Shown here: positions 16,485 to 25,136 of the stretch, piece after piece
Layout: each line of letters starts with the position of its first letter
How positions within the stretch are numbered: position 1 is the stretch's first letter
Assembly (NCBI RefSeq): GCF_010994755.1
Contig: NZ_WHSB02000006.1
Span: 310,001 to 374,000 of the forward strand
Length of the DNA stretch: 64,000 nucleotides
Direction of reading: 5' to 3'
DNA from: Shinella lacus
Lineage (GTDB): Bacteria; Pseudomonadota; Alphaproteobacteria; Rhizobiales; Rhizobiaceae
Translations under genes and position numbers: made by a program
The notes under the pieces: generated by a model
The model's database searches: none
Seen by the model: the letters and a program-made list of their open reading frames with translations, nothing else
Told to the model about the DNA's origin: nothing

Positions 16485-18299
16485 ATGTCCGCCGCCGAAT
16501 TGCTCGCCCTACGCCGTTTCGGGGATGGCGAGATCGTCACCCTTGCCAAGCTGGTGATCGAAACGGCCTTCCAGCCCATCGTCGAGGCCGGCACCGGCGC
16601 GGTGTTCGGCTACGAATCGCTGATGCGCGGCTTCGACCGGCTCGGCTTCAGCTCGCCGCTCGACCTGATCGACCGCGCGCACGAGGCGGGCCAGCTTCTG
16701 GCGCTGGAGCACATGGCCAACAGCCGCGCGATCGCGGCCTTCGCCGCCCTGCCCGATTTCCGCTCGCGCACGCTCTTCATCAACCTCGATTCCCGCCTGG
16801 TGCCGGAAGGGGCGGACCTCGTCGAGCGGCTCGCCGGCCATCTCTTCCGCGCCGGCATTCCGGCCTCCTCGATCTGCTTCGAGATTTCCGAGCGCTTCGA
16901 CAACGATACGCTGCCGGATTTCGCGATCCTCGTGCGCAAGCTCCGGCTTGCCGGCTTCAAGCTCGCCATCGACGATTTCGGGGTCGGGCATAACGGGCTG
17001 AAGCTGCTTTGCGACCACCAGGTCGACTATCTCAAGATCGACCGCCATTTCATTTCCGGCATGGAGAACGATGCGCGCAAGCGCCATCTGGTGCGCAACA
17101 CCGTCAACGCCGCCCATGTGCTCGGCATCCGCGTCATCGCCGAAGGCGTGGAAACGGAGGCCGAATTCGTCGCCGCCCGCGAGGCCGGCTGCGATCTCGT
17201 GCAGGGCTGGTTCGTCTCCCGCCCGGTCACCGATTTTTCCATGCTCAGCCCGGTCTATGCCCAGGTAACGCGGGCCGGCGGCACGCGCCGCTCGTCACGC
17301 ACGCTGGACAGCATCCTCATCCGCCGCGAGATCGAGCAGGTCGCGGTGCTGCGCGAAAACGAGAGCCTGGAATCGGTCTTCGAATTCTTCCGCCGCGATC
17401 CCAAGCGCACCTTCTTCCCGGTGCTCAACGCCAATGACGAGCCGCGCGGCATCCTGCATGAATATCATGTGAAGGAACTGAGCTATCACCCGTTCGGCCG
17501 CGATCTCCTGAAGAACAAGCTCTACCAGAAGAGCCTGTCGCATTTCGTCACCACCGCGCCGATCGCCGATCTCGACACGCCCGCCGAACAATTGCTCGAC
17601 GTCTTCACCGGCATGGGCGGCAATGAATGCGTGATCCTGACGGAGAACCTGCGCTATGCCGGCATCCTGTCTGCCTCCTCGCTGCTGAAGATCATCAACG
17701 AGAAGCGCCTGAAGACGGCGGAGGACCAGAACCCGCTGACCGGGCTTCCCGGTAACCGCTCGATCCGCGACTACCTTCAGGACAAGGCGCTCGACGGCGA
17801 CCAGCTGCGCTGCCTGTGTTACTTCGATTTCGATAATTTCAAGCCGTTCAACGACCACTACGGCTTCCAGAAGGGCGATCTCGCGCTGTCGCTCTTCGCC
17901 TCGCTGATGCGCCGCGAATTCATCGGCGACGACGTCTTCATCGGCCATGTCGGCGGGGATGATTTTTTTGCCGGCATTTCCGGCCGTCCGGTGGAGGCTG
18001 TGCAGGTCATTCTGGAGCGGCTGTTGGCCGATTTCAGCCGCGAGGTGCGCCTGCTCTATGCGGCGGAAGACCAACTCGCCGGCCAGATCCGCGGGCATGA
18101 TCGCGCCGGCAACCAGACGACGTTTCCGCTGATGCGCTGCTCGGCTGCCGTGGTCATCGTGCCGGAGGGCGAGGTGATCGGCGAGGCGGGGCTGATCAGC
18201 AGCCGGATCGCCGCCTTGAAGGCGGATGCCAAGGGCAGCGACGGGGGGCTCGTGCTGTCCTCGGCATCCGCCGCAGCGCAGCTTTCGGCTGCGCACTAG
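16485..18299 (+). CDS. EAL-CBS-GGDEF cyclic di-GMP enzyme
   Basis: 604-aa cytoplasmic protein with an unusual order. An EAL phosphodiesterase domain comes first (about 20-250; signature is ESL in YESLMRG, with FINLDSR, FEISER, AIDDFGVG, YLKIDR and AEGVE all present, so probably active). A CBS-pair region follows (about 280-405). A GGDEF domain ends the protein (about 415-590; active-site variant GGDDF at 490-494). It lacks membrane segments. CBS domains usually bind adenine nucleotides, so energy state may tune the balance of synthesis and hydrolysis. A Pho-box-like element upstream suggests induction under phosphate limitation. Confidence 0.9.
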   Translation: MSAAELLALRRFGDGEIVTLAKLVIETAFQPIVEAGTGAVFGYESLMRGFDRLGFSSPLDLIDRAHEAGQLLALEHMANSRAIAAFAALPDFRSRTLFINLDSRLVPEGADLVERLAGHLFRAGIPASSICFEISERFDNDTLPDFAILVRKLRLAGFKLAIDDFGVGHNGLKLLCDHQVDYLKIDRHFISGMENDARKRHLVRNTVNAAHVLGIRVIAEGVETEAEFVAAREAGCDLVQGWFVSRPVTDFSMLSPVYAQVTRAGGTRRSSRTLDSILIRREIEQVAVLRENESLESVFEFFRRDPKRTFFPVLNANDEPRGILHEYHVKELSYHPFGRDLLKNKLYQKSLSHFVTTAPIADLDTPAEQLLDVFTGMGGNECVILTENLRYAGILSASSLLKIINEKRLKTAEDQNPLTGLPGNRSIRDYLQDKALDGDQLRCLCYFDFDNFKPFNDHYGFQKGDLALSLFASLMRREFIGDDVFIGHVGGDDFFAGISGRPVEAVQVILERLLADFSREVRLLYAAEDQLAGQIRGHDRAGNQTTFPLMRCSAAVVIVPEGEVIGEAGLISSRIAALKADAKGSDGGLVLSSASAAAQLSAAH

Positions 18300-18336
18300 A
18301 GCATTTCCAGCCGAAGCGGCAAAACAAAAAACTTGG

Positions 18337-18360
18337 AAGCGGGCTCCTCGGAGCCCGCTT
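18337..18360 (-). terminator. Stem-loop terminator of the DUF1344 gene
   Basis: An 11-bp stem (AAGCGGGCTCC / GGAGCCCGCTT) with a 2-nt loop, 9 nt beyond the minus-strand stop at 18370. A run of six T follows five bases later on the minus strand. The opposite direction lacks a T run. Confidence 0.7.
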
Positions 18361-18369
18361 CCCGCCACG

Positions 18370-18627
18370 TCAGCGAATGAGCTTCACGGTCTTCGCTTCG
18401 TGGTTCTTGCCGGACATGTCGAAGGAGACGGACACCTTCTCGCCCGTCTTCAGCCCGGGATCGTGGAAACCCTTCGGAAGCTGGTAGGTGGTGCCGTCGC
18501 TGAGCGTCAGAGACATCGACGCCTTGTTGTAATCCTTGACCGTACCGGTCGCCGTCTGGGCGGCGAGGGCAAGAGCCGGTGTGGTGAGAACAGTGACGAT
18601 GGCGAGATTGGAAAGAAGAACACGCAT
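18370..18627 (-). CDS. Small periplasmic DUF1344 protein
   Basis: 85-aa protein with a cleavable signal peptide (about 1-23, ending LALAAQ) and a mature domain (TGTVKDYNKASMSLTLSDG...) typical of DUF1344, a small family common in Rhizobiales. Function unknown. I took the ATG at 18627, which begins the signal peptide directly; a longer in-frame start would put unrelated residues before it. Stands alone with its own terminator. Confidence 0.83.
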   Translation of the reverse strand: MRVLLSNLAIVTVLTTPALALAAQTATGTVKDYNKASMSLTLSDGTTYQLPKGFHDPGLKTGEKVSVSFDMSGKNHEAKTVKLIR

Positions 18628-18956
18628 CTGTGTCGTCCTATAGCGGCCCCGGGCGGGGCACTGAGAAGCCGTCCGGGAGACGTCGCGTCGCGGCTCTAGG
18701 GGGGTGAGCCGCCGGCGCTCCCCGGCTTCGCAACAGAAGCTAGGCCCGGAAAAATCCGTTTTCAAATTAACAAGATTTAATTCTGCGCGTCCCGAAACGG
18801 CCGGAATCTCAGCGGTTTGCGGCTGAAAGTGGGCGGTCGGCGCGCCATCGCAAATGTCGCAGGCGCGGCCGGAAACGATTCAAATGGTTCGCGCTTTAGG
18901 CTAGAATCAGCGTTACAGATTGCGCGTCGCCAAAGCGCCCGGGGAGGCAGAAGCCC
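18628..18956. other. 329-nt intergenic region, no gene seen
   Basis: Separates the divergent DUF1344 and quinone oxidoreductase genes. I see an A/T-rich patch around 18748-18785 and a possible -10 (TAGAAT, 18902-18907) facing the oxidoreductase. No small gene, repeat or recognisable operator. Confidence 0.5.
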
Positions 18957-19979
18957 ATGTCCATTCCATCATCCATGTCCTATATCGGGCTCACCGAACA
19001 TGGCGGCCCGGACAATCTGGTGGTGATGGAGGGCCGCACGCCGCAGCTTCGAAGCGGCGAAATCCTCGTGCGTGTCGCGGCCGCCGGCATCAACCGGCCG
19101 GACGTGCTCCAGCGCAAGGGCGACTATCCGCCGCCGCCGGATGCCAGCCCCATCCTCGGCCTGGAGATCGCCGGCGAAGTGGTGGCGATCGGCGACGACG
19201 TGACCGGCTACGAACTCGGCGATCAGGTCTGCGCGCTGGCGAATGGCGGCGGCTATGCGCGCTATTGCGCCGTGCCGGCGACCCAGGCGCTGCCCTTTCC
19301 GAAGGGTTATGACGCGGTGAAGGCGGCGGCGCTGCCGGAAACCTTCTTCACCGTCTGGGCGAACCTCTTCATGATGGCAGGCTTGAAGCCCGGCGAGAGC
19401 GTGCTCATCCATGGCGGGTCGAGCGGCATCGGCACGACGGCCATCCAGCTTGCCGCAGCCCTTGGCTCGCGCGTCTTCACGACGGCAGGCACGGCGGAGA
19501 AATGCGAGGCCTGCCTCGACCTCGGCGCCTCCCGCGCGATCAACTACCGCAGCGAGGATTTCTGCACCGTCATCGCGGAGGAAACCGGCAAGGCCGGCGT
19601 CGACGTCATCCTCGACATGATCGGGGCCGCCTATTTCGAGCGGAACCTGAAGTCGCTCGCCCGCGACGGCCGCCTGTCGATCATCGCCTTCCTCGGCGGC
19701 ACCTTTGCCGAAAAGGTCAGCCTCGCGCCCATCCTGCAAAAGCGCCTGCACCTGATGGGCTCCGCCATGCGCCCGCGCACTGCGGCGGAAAAGCAGGCGA
19801 TCCGCGACGAGCTCTTGCAGAAGGTCTGGCCGCTTTTGGAGGAGGGGCGCATCGCCCCGGTGGTGCACGCCGTCCTGCCCTTTGCCGATGCCGCCGCCGG
19901 CCATCGCATGATGGAACACGGCGATCATATCGGGAAGATCATGCTGACCGTCGAAAGCAATTCCAGCAAAAGTGTGTAG
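18957..19979 (+). CDS. NAD(P)H quinone oxidoreductase, PIG3-type zinc-free MDR
   Basis: 340-aa medium-chain dehydrogenase/reductase of the quinone oxidoreductase (PIG3-like) group. The N-terminal GroES-like fold holds [20 protein letters not shown], typical of the subgroup. The nucleotide-binding Rossmann motif is [15 protein letters not shown]. It lacks the structural zinc cysteine cluster of alcohol dehydrogenases. Expected to reduce quinones or related electrophiles with NADPH in the cytoplasm. A ribosome-binding site (GGGGAGG) precedes the start. Single gene. Confidence 0.9.
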   Translation: MSIPSSMSYIGLTEHGGPDNLVVMEGRTPQLRSGEILVRVAAAGINRPDVLQRKGDYPPPPDASPILGLEIAGEVVAIGDDVTGYELGDQVCALANGGGYARYCAVPATQALPFPKGYDAVKAAALPETFFTVWANLFMMAGLKPGESVLIHGGSSGIGTTAIQLAAALGSRVFTTAGTAEKCEACLDLGASRAINYRSEDFCTVIAEETGKAGVDVILDMIGAAYFERNLKSLARDGRLSIIAFLGGTFAEKVSLAPILQKRLHLMGSAMRPRTAAEKQAIRDELLQKVWPLLEEGRIAPVVHAVLPFADAAAGHRMMEHGDHIGKIMLTVESNSSKSV

Positions 19980-20014
19980 CGGTTTTGCGTCCGCAATTGC
20001 GTAAAAGCTAGACG

Positions 20015-20989
20015 TTACGGCGCCTGCTCGATGCGGTCGCGGCCGAGATGCTTGGCGCTGTAGAGCGCCCTGTCGGCCCGCTCGAAAAGGTCTTCGACCG
20101 CATTGCCGCAATATTCCGCGACGCCGGCGGACATGGTGTAGGTGCAGCAGAGCCCCGCGCGGTTCTCCTCCTCGCGCACATGGCTGCGCAGCCGCTCCAC
20201 GGCCTGCGTCGCCTGCCGGATACCGGTGCCCGGCATCAGCACCATGAATTCCTCGCCGCCGATGCGCGCGAAAACATCGCCGCCGCGCAATTGCTGGCGG
20301 CCGGCGGCGGCGAAATGCCGGAGCACGTCGTCGCCCTTGGCATGGCCGTAACGGTCGTTGATCGTCTTGAAATGATCGAGGTCGATCAGCACCAGCGAGA
20401 GCTGCGTACAGTCGCGGAAGGCCGCGCGCATTTCCGCATCCAGCCGCTCCATCGCCGCGCGGCGGTTGAGCAGCCCGGTCAGCGGGTCCGTATCGGCGGC
20501 AAGCTGCGCGGCATCGCGGGCGAGCTGCAACACGCGCTCGGTCGATTTCAGCATGGTGATGTCGGTGAAGACGCTCCACAGCCAGCCGTCGGCCAGCAGC
20601 GTCTCGTTGACCAGGAACCAGCGGTCGTCGCTGATGTCGATCTCGAAACTGCGGTGCGGGCTGCTGCGCCGTTTTTCGGCCGCCATCGCGAGAAAGGCGT
20701 CGATCGGCCCGTTCATCTTCGGGCCGACGCCCTTGGCATGGCAATGGCGCAGAATGTCGCCGAAGGTGCGCGCGCCCGGCTGCACGTCGAAGAGGGCGGC
20801 AAAAGCCGTGGAACCGTAGGAAAGTTCGTCGTCCGGCGAAAATAGCGCGAAGGCGACGCCGGAGGCGTCGAGCCCGGACAGCACGAGGTCGGTCGTCGCG
20901 CGGTCGCGGATGGCTGCAAGCGGCAGGATAGCATCGGCATGCGCCCTGCTGCTCTCGCCCGGCACCCTGTGCCCGTTGCTGCGTCTCAC
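20015..20989 (-). CDS. PAS-GGDEF diguanylate cyclase
   Basis: 324-aa soluble protein: an N-terminal PAS-like sensor region (about 30-150), then a GGDEF domain with an intact GGEEF active site, the DPLTGLLNRRA opening and the IDLDHFKTINDRYGH metal-binding segment. It should make cyclic di-GMP from GTP. I chose a GTG start at 20989 because AAGGA lies just upstream; the ATG at 21073 would add 28 residues of low-complexity basic sequence. No RxxD product-inhibition site is obvious. Confidence 0.85.
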   Translation of the reverse strand: MRRSNGHRVPGESSRAHADAILPLAAIRDRATTDLVLSGLDASGVAFALFSPDDELSYGSTAFAALFDVQPGARTFGDILRHCHAKGVGPKMNGPIDAFLAMAAEKRRSSPHRSFEIDISDDRWFLVNETLLADGWLWSVFTDITMLKSTERVLQLARDAAQLAADTDPLTGLLNRRAAMERLDAEMRAAFRDCTQLSLVLIDLDHFKTINDRYGHAKGDDVLRHFAAAGRQQLRGGDVFARIGGEEFMVLMPGTGIRQATQAVERLRSHVREEENRAGLCCTYTMSAGVAEYCGNAVEDLFERADRALYSAKHLGRDRIEQAP

Positions 20990-21103
20990 CCGGTTTTCCT
21001 TCCAAGGCCGAATCGTCAGGGCGTTGCGCCGGACGATAGGGGCCTTTTGTGGCAGAAGGAGGCAGTGTCGCAACGAGGACTGCCGGATGCCGTTAACAAA
21101 TCC

Positions 21104-22540
21104 TCAATCCGCGCTTGTGGCCTTTCCCGTCGGAAGGGTGGTCGCAAGCAGCATGCCGAGCGCCGCCGGGATGGCGAGCAGCAGGTAGAGCCAGCGCGCC
21201 GCCGTCACAGCACCTTCCGTGCCGCCGGGATCGACGAGGCCGGTCGTGTTGACGATGATGCCGGCAATCGCCGCCCCGAAGGCAGCACCCAGCGCCTGCA
21301 TGGTGGTGATGGCCGCGGACGCCTTGTCCGTCTCGCCGGCCGGCGCCAGATGCAGCACATGGGTGACGAGATGCGCCCAGCCGAGGCCGATGCCGAAACC
21401 CATCAGGAAGATGAAGACGGTGGCGATCGCCAGCAGCGGCAGGCTGCCTGCGGGATTGTGCCGGGCGAGCGTGACGACGAGAAGCGCGGTGGCAACCGCC
21501 TCGACCAGCGCGCCGCCGACGATGACCCGGTTGGCGCGCCGCCCCCGGATGTTTGCGGTGGCAAAGGCCGCGGCCGTCCAGCCGAGCGCCAGCAGCGCCA
21601 CGAGATAGCCGGAAACGAGCGGCGTCACCCCGTGCAACACCTGAAGGAAATAGGGGATGTAGATGTCCGAGCAGATGGTGACGAGCAGCATCAGCATGAT
21701 GAGATAGACGCGGGCAAGCGGCGAGGTGAGGCGCATCGTGCCGGCCGGCAGCAGCCGCGCTTCGGTGTGCCGCTCGATGGTGATGGCGGCGATGATCGCG
21801 ACGACGGCTGAGGCCGCAAAGAGGCTGCGCAGCGCCGGCGCATCCACCGAGCTTGCGAAGGACAACACGACCACGGCCGCGACCAGCAGCACGATCTGCA
21901 GGAAGGGCGTCTTCGTCGTCACCCGCTCGGCCTCGCCGGAGGGCAGCAGTTTTGGCGCGGAGACCGCCATCAGGATGGAAAGCGGAATGAGGAGCGCAAA
22001 GGCCTCGCGCCAGGCGCTGCCGGCGGCAAAGATGCCGCCGATCGTCGGGCCGAGGAAGGTCGCGATGCCCCAGACGGCGGCATAGAGCGTCGAGGCCGTG
22101 CTCCACAGCGGTTCCGGATAGACAAAGCGGATGAAGGCATAACCGAGCGCCACGAGGAAGCCGGCGCCGAGCCCCTGGATCGCCCGGCCGACCAGCACCG
22201 TCTCCATGGTGGGCGCGATGGCGCAGACGAGGCTGCCGATGCCGAACAGCACCGCGCCGAAGACATAACAGCGATTGAGCGTCACGCTCTTCGGCCGCAC
22301 CGCCACGAAGGTCGAGCCGAGCACCGAGGCCGCGACATAGATCGTCGTCGCCCAGGCAAACAGCGGAAGGCCGCCGATATCGCGCACGATCGAGGGCATC
22401 AGCGTCGCGGTGATATAGGTCTCCACCGCATGCAGCATGATCCCGCCGCCCAGCATCAGCGTCCCGAACAGATAGGCGCGGGAAAACAGGCTGGAAAGCC
22501 GCGGCGCGGCCTCCTTCGGGGTGATGACGCTATCGGACAT
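21104..22540 (-). CDS. MFS multidrug-type exporter
   Basis: 478-aa major facilitator with about 14 hydrophobic segments, closest in feel to drug:H+ antiporters of the DHA2 type. The N-terminal GRAIQGLGAGFLVALG is the motif C-like antiporter segment. The start at 22540 (MSDSVITPKE) is preceded by AAGG; an in-frame ATG at 22558 is the alternative. The substrate cannot be inferred. No dedicated regulator lies next to it. Confidence 0.85.
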   Translation of the reverse strand: MSDSVITPKEAAPRLSSLFSRAYLFGTLMLGGGIMLHAVETYITATLMPSIVRDIGGLPLFAWATTIYVAASVLGSTFVAVRPKSVTLNRCYVFGAVLFGIGSLVCAIAPTMETVLVGRAIQGLGAGFLVALGYAFIRFVYPEPLWSTASTLYAAVWGIATFLGPTIGGIFAAGSAWREAFALLIPLSILMAVSAPKLLPSGEAERVTTKTPFLQIVLLVAAVVVLSFASSVDAPALRSLFAASAVVAIIAAITIERHTEARLLPAGTMRLTSPLARVYLIMLMLLVTICSDIYIPYFLQVLHGVTPLVSGYLVALLALGWTAAAFATANIRGRRANRVIVGGALVEAVATALLVVTLARHNPAGSLPLLAIATVFIFLMGFGIGLGWAHLVTHVLHLAPAGETDKASAAITTMQALGAAFGAAIAGIIVNTTGLVDPGGTEGAVTAARWLYLLLAIPAALGMLLATTLPTGKATSAD

Positions 22541-22662
22541 GAAATTGAGCCTTGGCATGCGAAAAGAATGGATTTCAGACGTCGCACGGCTTCAAACCGA
22601 CTGCAAGCCGTGACTTTTCAATGAAAATGCGGGTCCGATGGGCCGAGAGCCGCGCCAGCCTC

Positions 22663-22750
22663 TCCTCCGTCATGGTCGGGCTTGACCCGACCATCCATGC
22701 CGCGAGCGCCATGTGGATCCTCGGGTCGAGCCCGAGGATGACGGTGGGTG
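22663..22750. repeat. Dispersed palindromic repeat, copy A (two units)
   Basis: Two inverted units, GGTCGGGCTTGACCCGACC and CCTCGGGTCGAGCCCGAGG, flanked by GTCAT/ATGAC. Each could form a hairpin. Downstream of the AhpD-like gene. Same family as copies near 24.2, 38.7, 45.5, 48.1 and 61.5 kb. Confidence 0.85.
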
Positions 22751-22757
22751 GGCGAAG

Positions 22758-23216
22758 TTACGGATTCCATTCGCCAGCAACCTGCCGCGTCGCCACGTTG
22801 AATCGGTTCCAAACATTGATCGCTGCGATCTCCACGACGAGGGCGGCCAGCGTCTTTTCGTCGTAGTGACGGGCGGCTTCGTTCCAGACCGCGTCCGGCA
22901 CCGGCTCCTCGCGGTCGGCGATGCGGGTCAGCGCCTCGGTCAGCGCGAGCGCGGCGCGTTCGGCGTCGGTGTAGAAGGGCGCCTCGCGCCAGGCGGCGAC
23001 GGAGAAGATGCGCCGGTCGCTCTCGCCGGCCTTCTTCATCATGCGCGGATGCAGGTCGACGCAGAAGCCGCAGCCATTGATCTGGCTTGCCCTCAGATGC
23101 ACGAGGTTCGCGGTCTTCTCCGGCAGGCCGGTTTTCTGCGCGGCCCCCTGCAACGCCTGCAATGCGCCCATGACTTCGGGGAGAACGGCGACGATATTGT
23201 TCATACGGGATTGCAT
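22758..23216 (-). CDS. AhpD-like carboxymuconolactone decarboxylase family protein
   Basis: 152-aa protein of the CMD/AhpD superfamily. The redox motif INGCGFCVDLH (C49, C52, H56) is that of AhpD-type peroxidase partners, so a thiol-based antioxidant role is likely rather than ring-cleavage metabolism. It is transcribed away from an ECF41-type sigma factor and has its own promoter of that sigma class (23323 to 23297). This pairing of a CMD-family gene with an ECF41 sigma factor is a known conserved association. Confidence 0.9.
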   Translation of the reverse strand: MQSRMNNIVAVLPEVMGALQALQGAAQKTGLPEKTANLVHLRASQINGCGFCVDLHPRMMKKAGESDRRIFSVAAWREAPFYTDAERAALALTEALTRIADREEPVPDAVWNEAARHYDEKTLAALVVEIAAINVWNRFNVATRQVAGEWNP

Positions 23217-23261
23217 TTTTTCGCTCCTTGCAATGTTTTCGCGTTCGACGAATGCGAACCC

Positions 23262-23288
23262 TGTCACACCGGGCCTGCTTCGTTCGTC
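23262..23288 (+). promoter_or_regulatory. ECF41-type promoter for the sigma factor gene
   Basis: TGTCACA (23262-23268), a 16-nt spacer, then CGTC (23285-23288): both elements and the spacing match the promoter reported for ECF41 sigma factors. It points at the sigma gene starting at 23325 and implies positive autoregulation. Confidence 0.75.
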
Positions 23289-23296
23289 ATGGCCAT

Positions 23297-23323
23297 GACG
23301 CCGCTGAGCGAGGGAGTGTGACA
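23297..23323 (-). promoter_or_regulatory. ECF41-type promoter for the AhpD-like gene
   Basis: On the minus strand TGTCACA (23323-23317), a 16-nt spacer, then CGTC (23300-23297), identical in elements and spacing to the opposite promoter at 23262. Its -35 element ends one base before the sigma ATG. It drives the AhpD-like gene starting at 23216. Confidence 0.78.
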
Positions 23324-23324
23324 G

Positions 23325-24191
23325 ATGAGCGAGAAAAAATTCTGGGCCGAACATTTCGAGGCTGAACGCGGGCGCCTCGGCACCGTCGCCTTCCGCATGC
23401 TGGGCTCGCGGGCCGAGGCGGAGGATGCGGTGCAGGAAGCCTGGCTCCGGCTGGAGCGGGCCAGCGGCGACGGCATCGACAATCTCGGTGGCTGGCTGAC
23501 GACCGTCGTCGGCCGCATCTGCCTCGACATGCTGCGCGCCCGCACGAAGCGCCGCGAGGACCCCATCGACGGTGACGACGGCGAAATACAGCACGCCGAC
23601 CCGAGCGCCGCGGCCGACGAACAGGCGGCCCTTGCCGATTCCGTCGGCCTCGCGCTGCTGGTCGTGCTGGAGCGCCTGGCGCCCGCCGAGCGCCTCGCAT
23701 TTGTCCTGCATGACATGTTCGACGTACCCTTCGAGGAGATCGGCCGCATCGTCGACAAGACGCCGGTTGCCGCCCGGCAGCTCGCAAGCCGCGCGCGCCG
23801 TCGCGTGCAGGGCCTGCAGGAGACGCCGGCTGCGGATTACGACCGCCGCAAGCGCGTCGTCGCGGCCTTCCTCGCCGCCTCGCGCGATGGCGATTTTTCA
23901 GGCCTGCTCGCCGTGCTCGATCCCGAGGTCGTCTTCCACGCGGATGAAGATGCGGTGCGGCTCGGTTCGCTTGCGGAAATCCACGGCGCGCAGGCGGTGG
24001 CCACCACCTTCAAGGGCAAGGCGACCGCCGCAAGGCTCGCCCTCATCGACGGCCATTTCGGCCTCGCCGTCATCCTCGGCGGCGAACTCAGGATCGTCGT
24101 GCGCATGGAGGTTGCGGGCGACCAGATCACCGCCATCGACTCGATCGCCGACCCCGCCCGCATCGCCGCCTTCGAGGTCGAGTATCTTTAG
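23325..24191 (+). CDS. ECF41-type RNA polymerase sigma factor with SnoaL-like C-terminal domain
   Basis: 288-aa extracytoplasmic-function sigma factor: sigma region 2 (about 8-75; AFRMLGSRAEAEDAVQEAWLRL) and region 4 (about 120-165; LAPAERLAFVLHDMFDVPFEEIGRIVDKT) are followed by a roughly 110-residue NTF2/SnoaL-like extension (from RRKRVVAAFLAASRDGDF). In the ECF41 group this extension replaces an anti-sigma factor and modulates activity. No anti-sigma gene lies nearby. Divergent from the AhpD-like gene, with matching promoters for both. A ribosome-binding site (AGGGAG) precedes the ATG. Confidence 0.92.
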   Translation: MSEKKFWAEHFEAERGRLGTVAFRMLGSRAEAEDAVQEAWLRLERASGDGIDNLGGWLTTVVGRICLDMLRARTKRREDPIDGDDGEIQHADPSAAADEQAALADSVGLALLVVLERLAPAERLAFVLHDMFDVPFEEIGRIVDKTPVAARQLASRARRRVQGLQETPAADYDRRKRVVAAFLAASRDGDFSGLLAVLDPEVVFHADEDAVRLGSLAEIHGAQAVATTFKGKATAARLALIDGHFGLAVILGGELRIVVRMEVAGDQITAIDSIADPARIAAFEVEYL

Positions 24192-24201
24192 GAGGCTACC
24201 C

Positions 24202-24295
24202 ACTCCTCCGTCATGCTCGGGCTTGACCCGAGCATCCACGCCGCGCGTGCTGCATGGACCCTCGGGTCAAGCCCGAGGGTGACAGCGGGGTGGGG
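24202..24295. repeat. Dispersed palindromic repeat, copy B (two units)
   Basis: Units GCTCGGGCTTGACCCGAGC and CCTCGGGTCAAGCCCGAGG with GTCAT/GTGAC flanks, between the sigma factor gene and the convergent DUF3750 gene. May act as a bidirectional 3'-end structure. Confidence 0.85.
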
Positions 24296-24315
24296 CATGC
24301 CTTGTCAGCAAACCG

Positions 24316-25053
24316 CTAGACCCCGATGCGTCCGATCGCGGGTATCTTGATCGCCGGCCGGTAAAAATCCACGCCGGCGACAAGGCCCATGATGTGCAGT
24401 TCGAGCCCGGAGCGCAGCCCGGCCGAGATGCCGAGCAGGCCATAAAGCGTTGCATGCATGTCCTTGCCGTCCGCATCGATGGCGAAGAGCTTGCCCTCCG
24501 GCAGGTAATCGCGCCCCACCGCATCCGGCGGCAGCACGACGCCGAGTTCCGGCACGTTGCGCAGCACATGGGCGACGAAGGTGTTGGAGTTCGGCCCCGG
24601 CCAGATGCGATAGCCGCCGGGCTTGGAATAGGGGTAACTGGCGATCGCCTGCTCGATCTTCGGGATCAGCCGCGCCGCCTCGTCGCCGCTGACGCTGACG
24701 ACCACGCGCGGCGTGTTGGAATACCAGAAGGCATCCGGCGCATAACCGTTCTTGCGCACCGGCGTGCCCCAGCCGACCTTGTCATAGCGGTTGTAGCTTT
24801 TGGCATTGGCTTCCTTGGTGACGATCCAGGCGTGGCTTGCCACCGCGCCCTTCAGGCCGCCGGTCGCGGCCGAAAAGATGTGGATCGTCGCCCGCGGCGT
24901 GTCTTCGGCACTCGGCAGGATACCGGCGGATTTCCAGTTCGCCTCCCGCCAGTTCTGCGGCCGGTCCTTGATGTACCAGTAGCCCGCGGAGGCCAGCGCC
25001 GGCATGAGATAGATCACGAGAAAGAGGACGAACACGTTCCTCAGGAATTTCAT
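24316..25053 (-). CDS. DUF3750 membrane-anchored protein
   Basis: 245-aa protein with an N-terminal membrane or signal segment (about 4-24) and a periplasmic domain matching DUF3750 (SHAWIVTKEANAKSYNRYDKVGWG, then YRIWPGPNSNTFVAHVLR). The ordered H, N, C-free polar motifs recall NlpC/P60-like or permuted papain folds, but I cannot assign an activity. The start at 25053 directly opens the membrane segment. Divergent from the asparaginase gene. Confidence 0.82.
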   Translation of the reverse strand: MKFLRNVFVLFLVIYLMPALASAGYWYIKDRPQNWREANWKSAGILPSAEDTPRATIHIFSAATGGLKGAVASHAWIVTKEANAKSYNRYDKVGWGTPVRKNGYAPDAFWYSNTPRVVVSVSGDEAARLIPKIEQAIASYPYSKPGGYRIWPGPNSNTFVAHVLRNVPELGVVLPPDAVGRDYLPEGKLFAIDADGKDMHATLYGLLGISAGLRSGLELHIMGLVAGVDFYRPAIKIPAIGRIGV

Positions 25054-25136
25054 GCGGGGTCTCTCCAAACCGAGTGTCCACATCCATGGATTTCGGATAA
25101 TACCGCATTCGAAACCGGAAATTTGAGGGCACGAAT

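Noticed and set aside
23262-23288. The TGTCACA element as part of a Pho box.
   Set aside because: No second heptamer at 11-bp spacing, and the CGTC at 16 nt together with the sigma factor gene fits the ECF41 promoter better.
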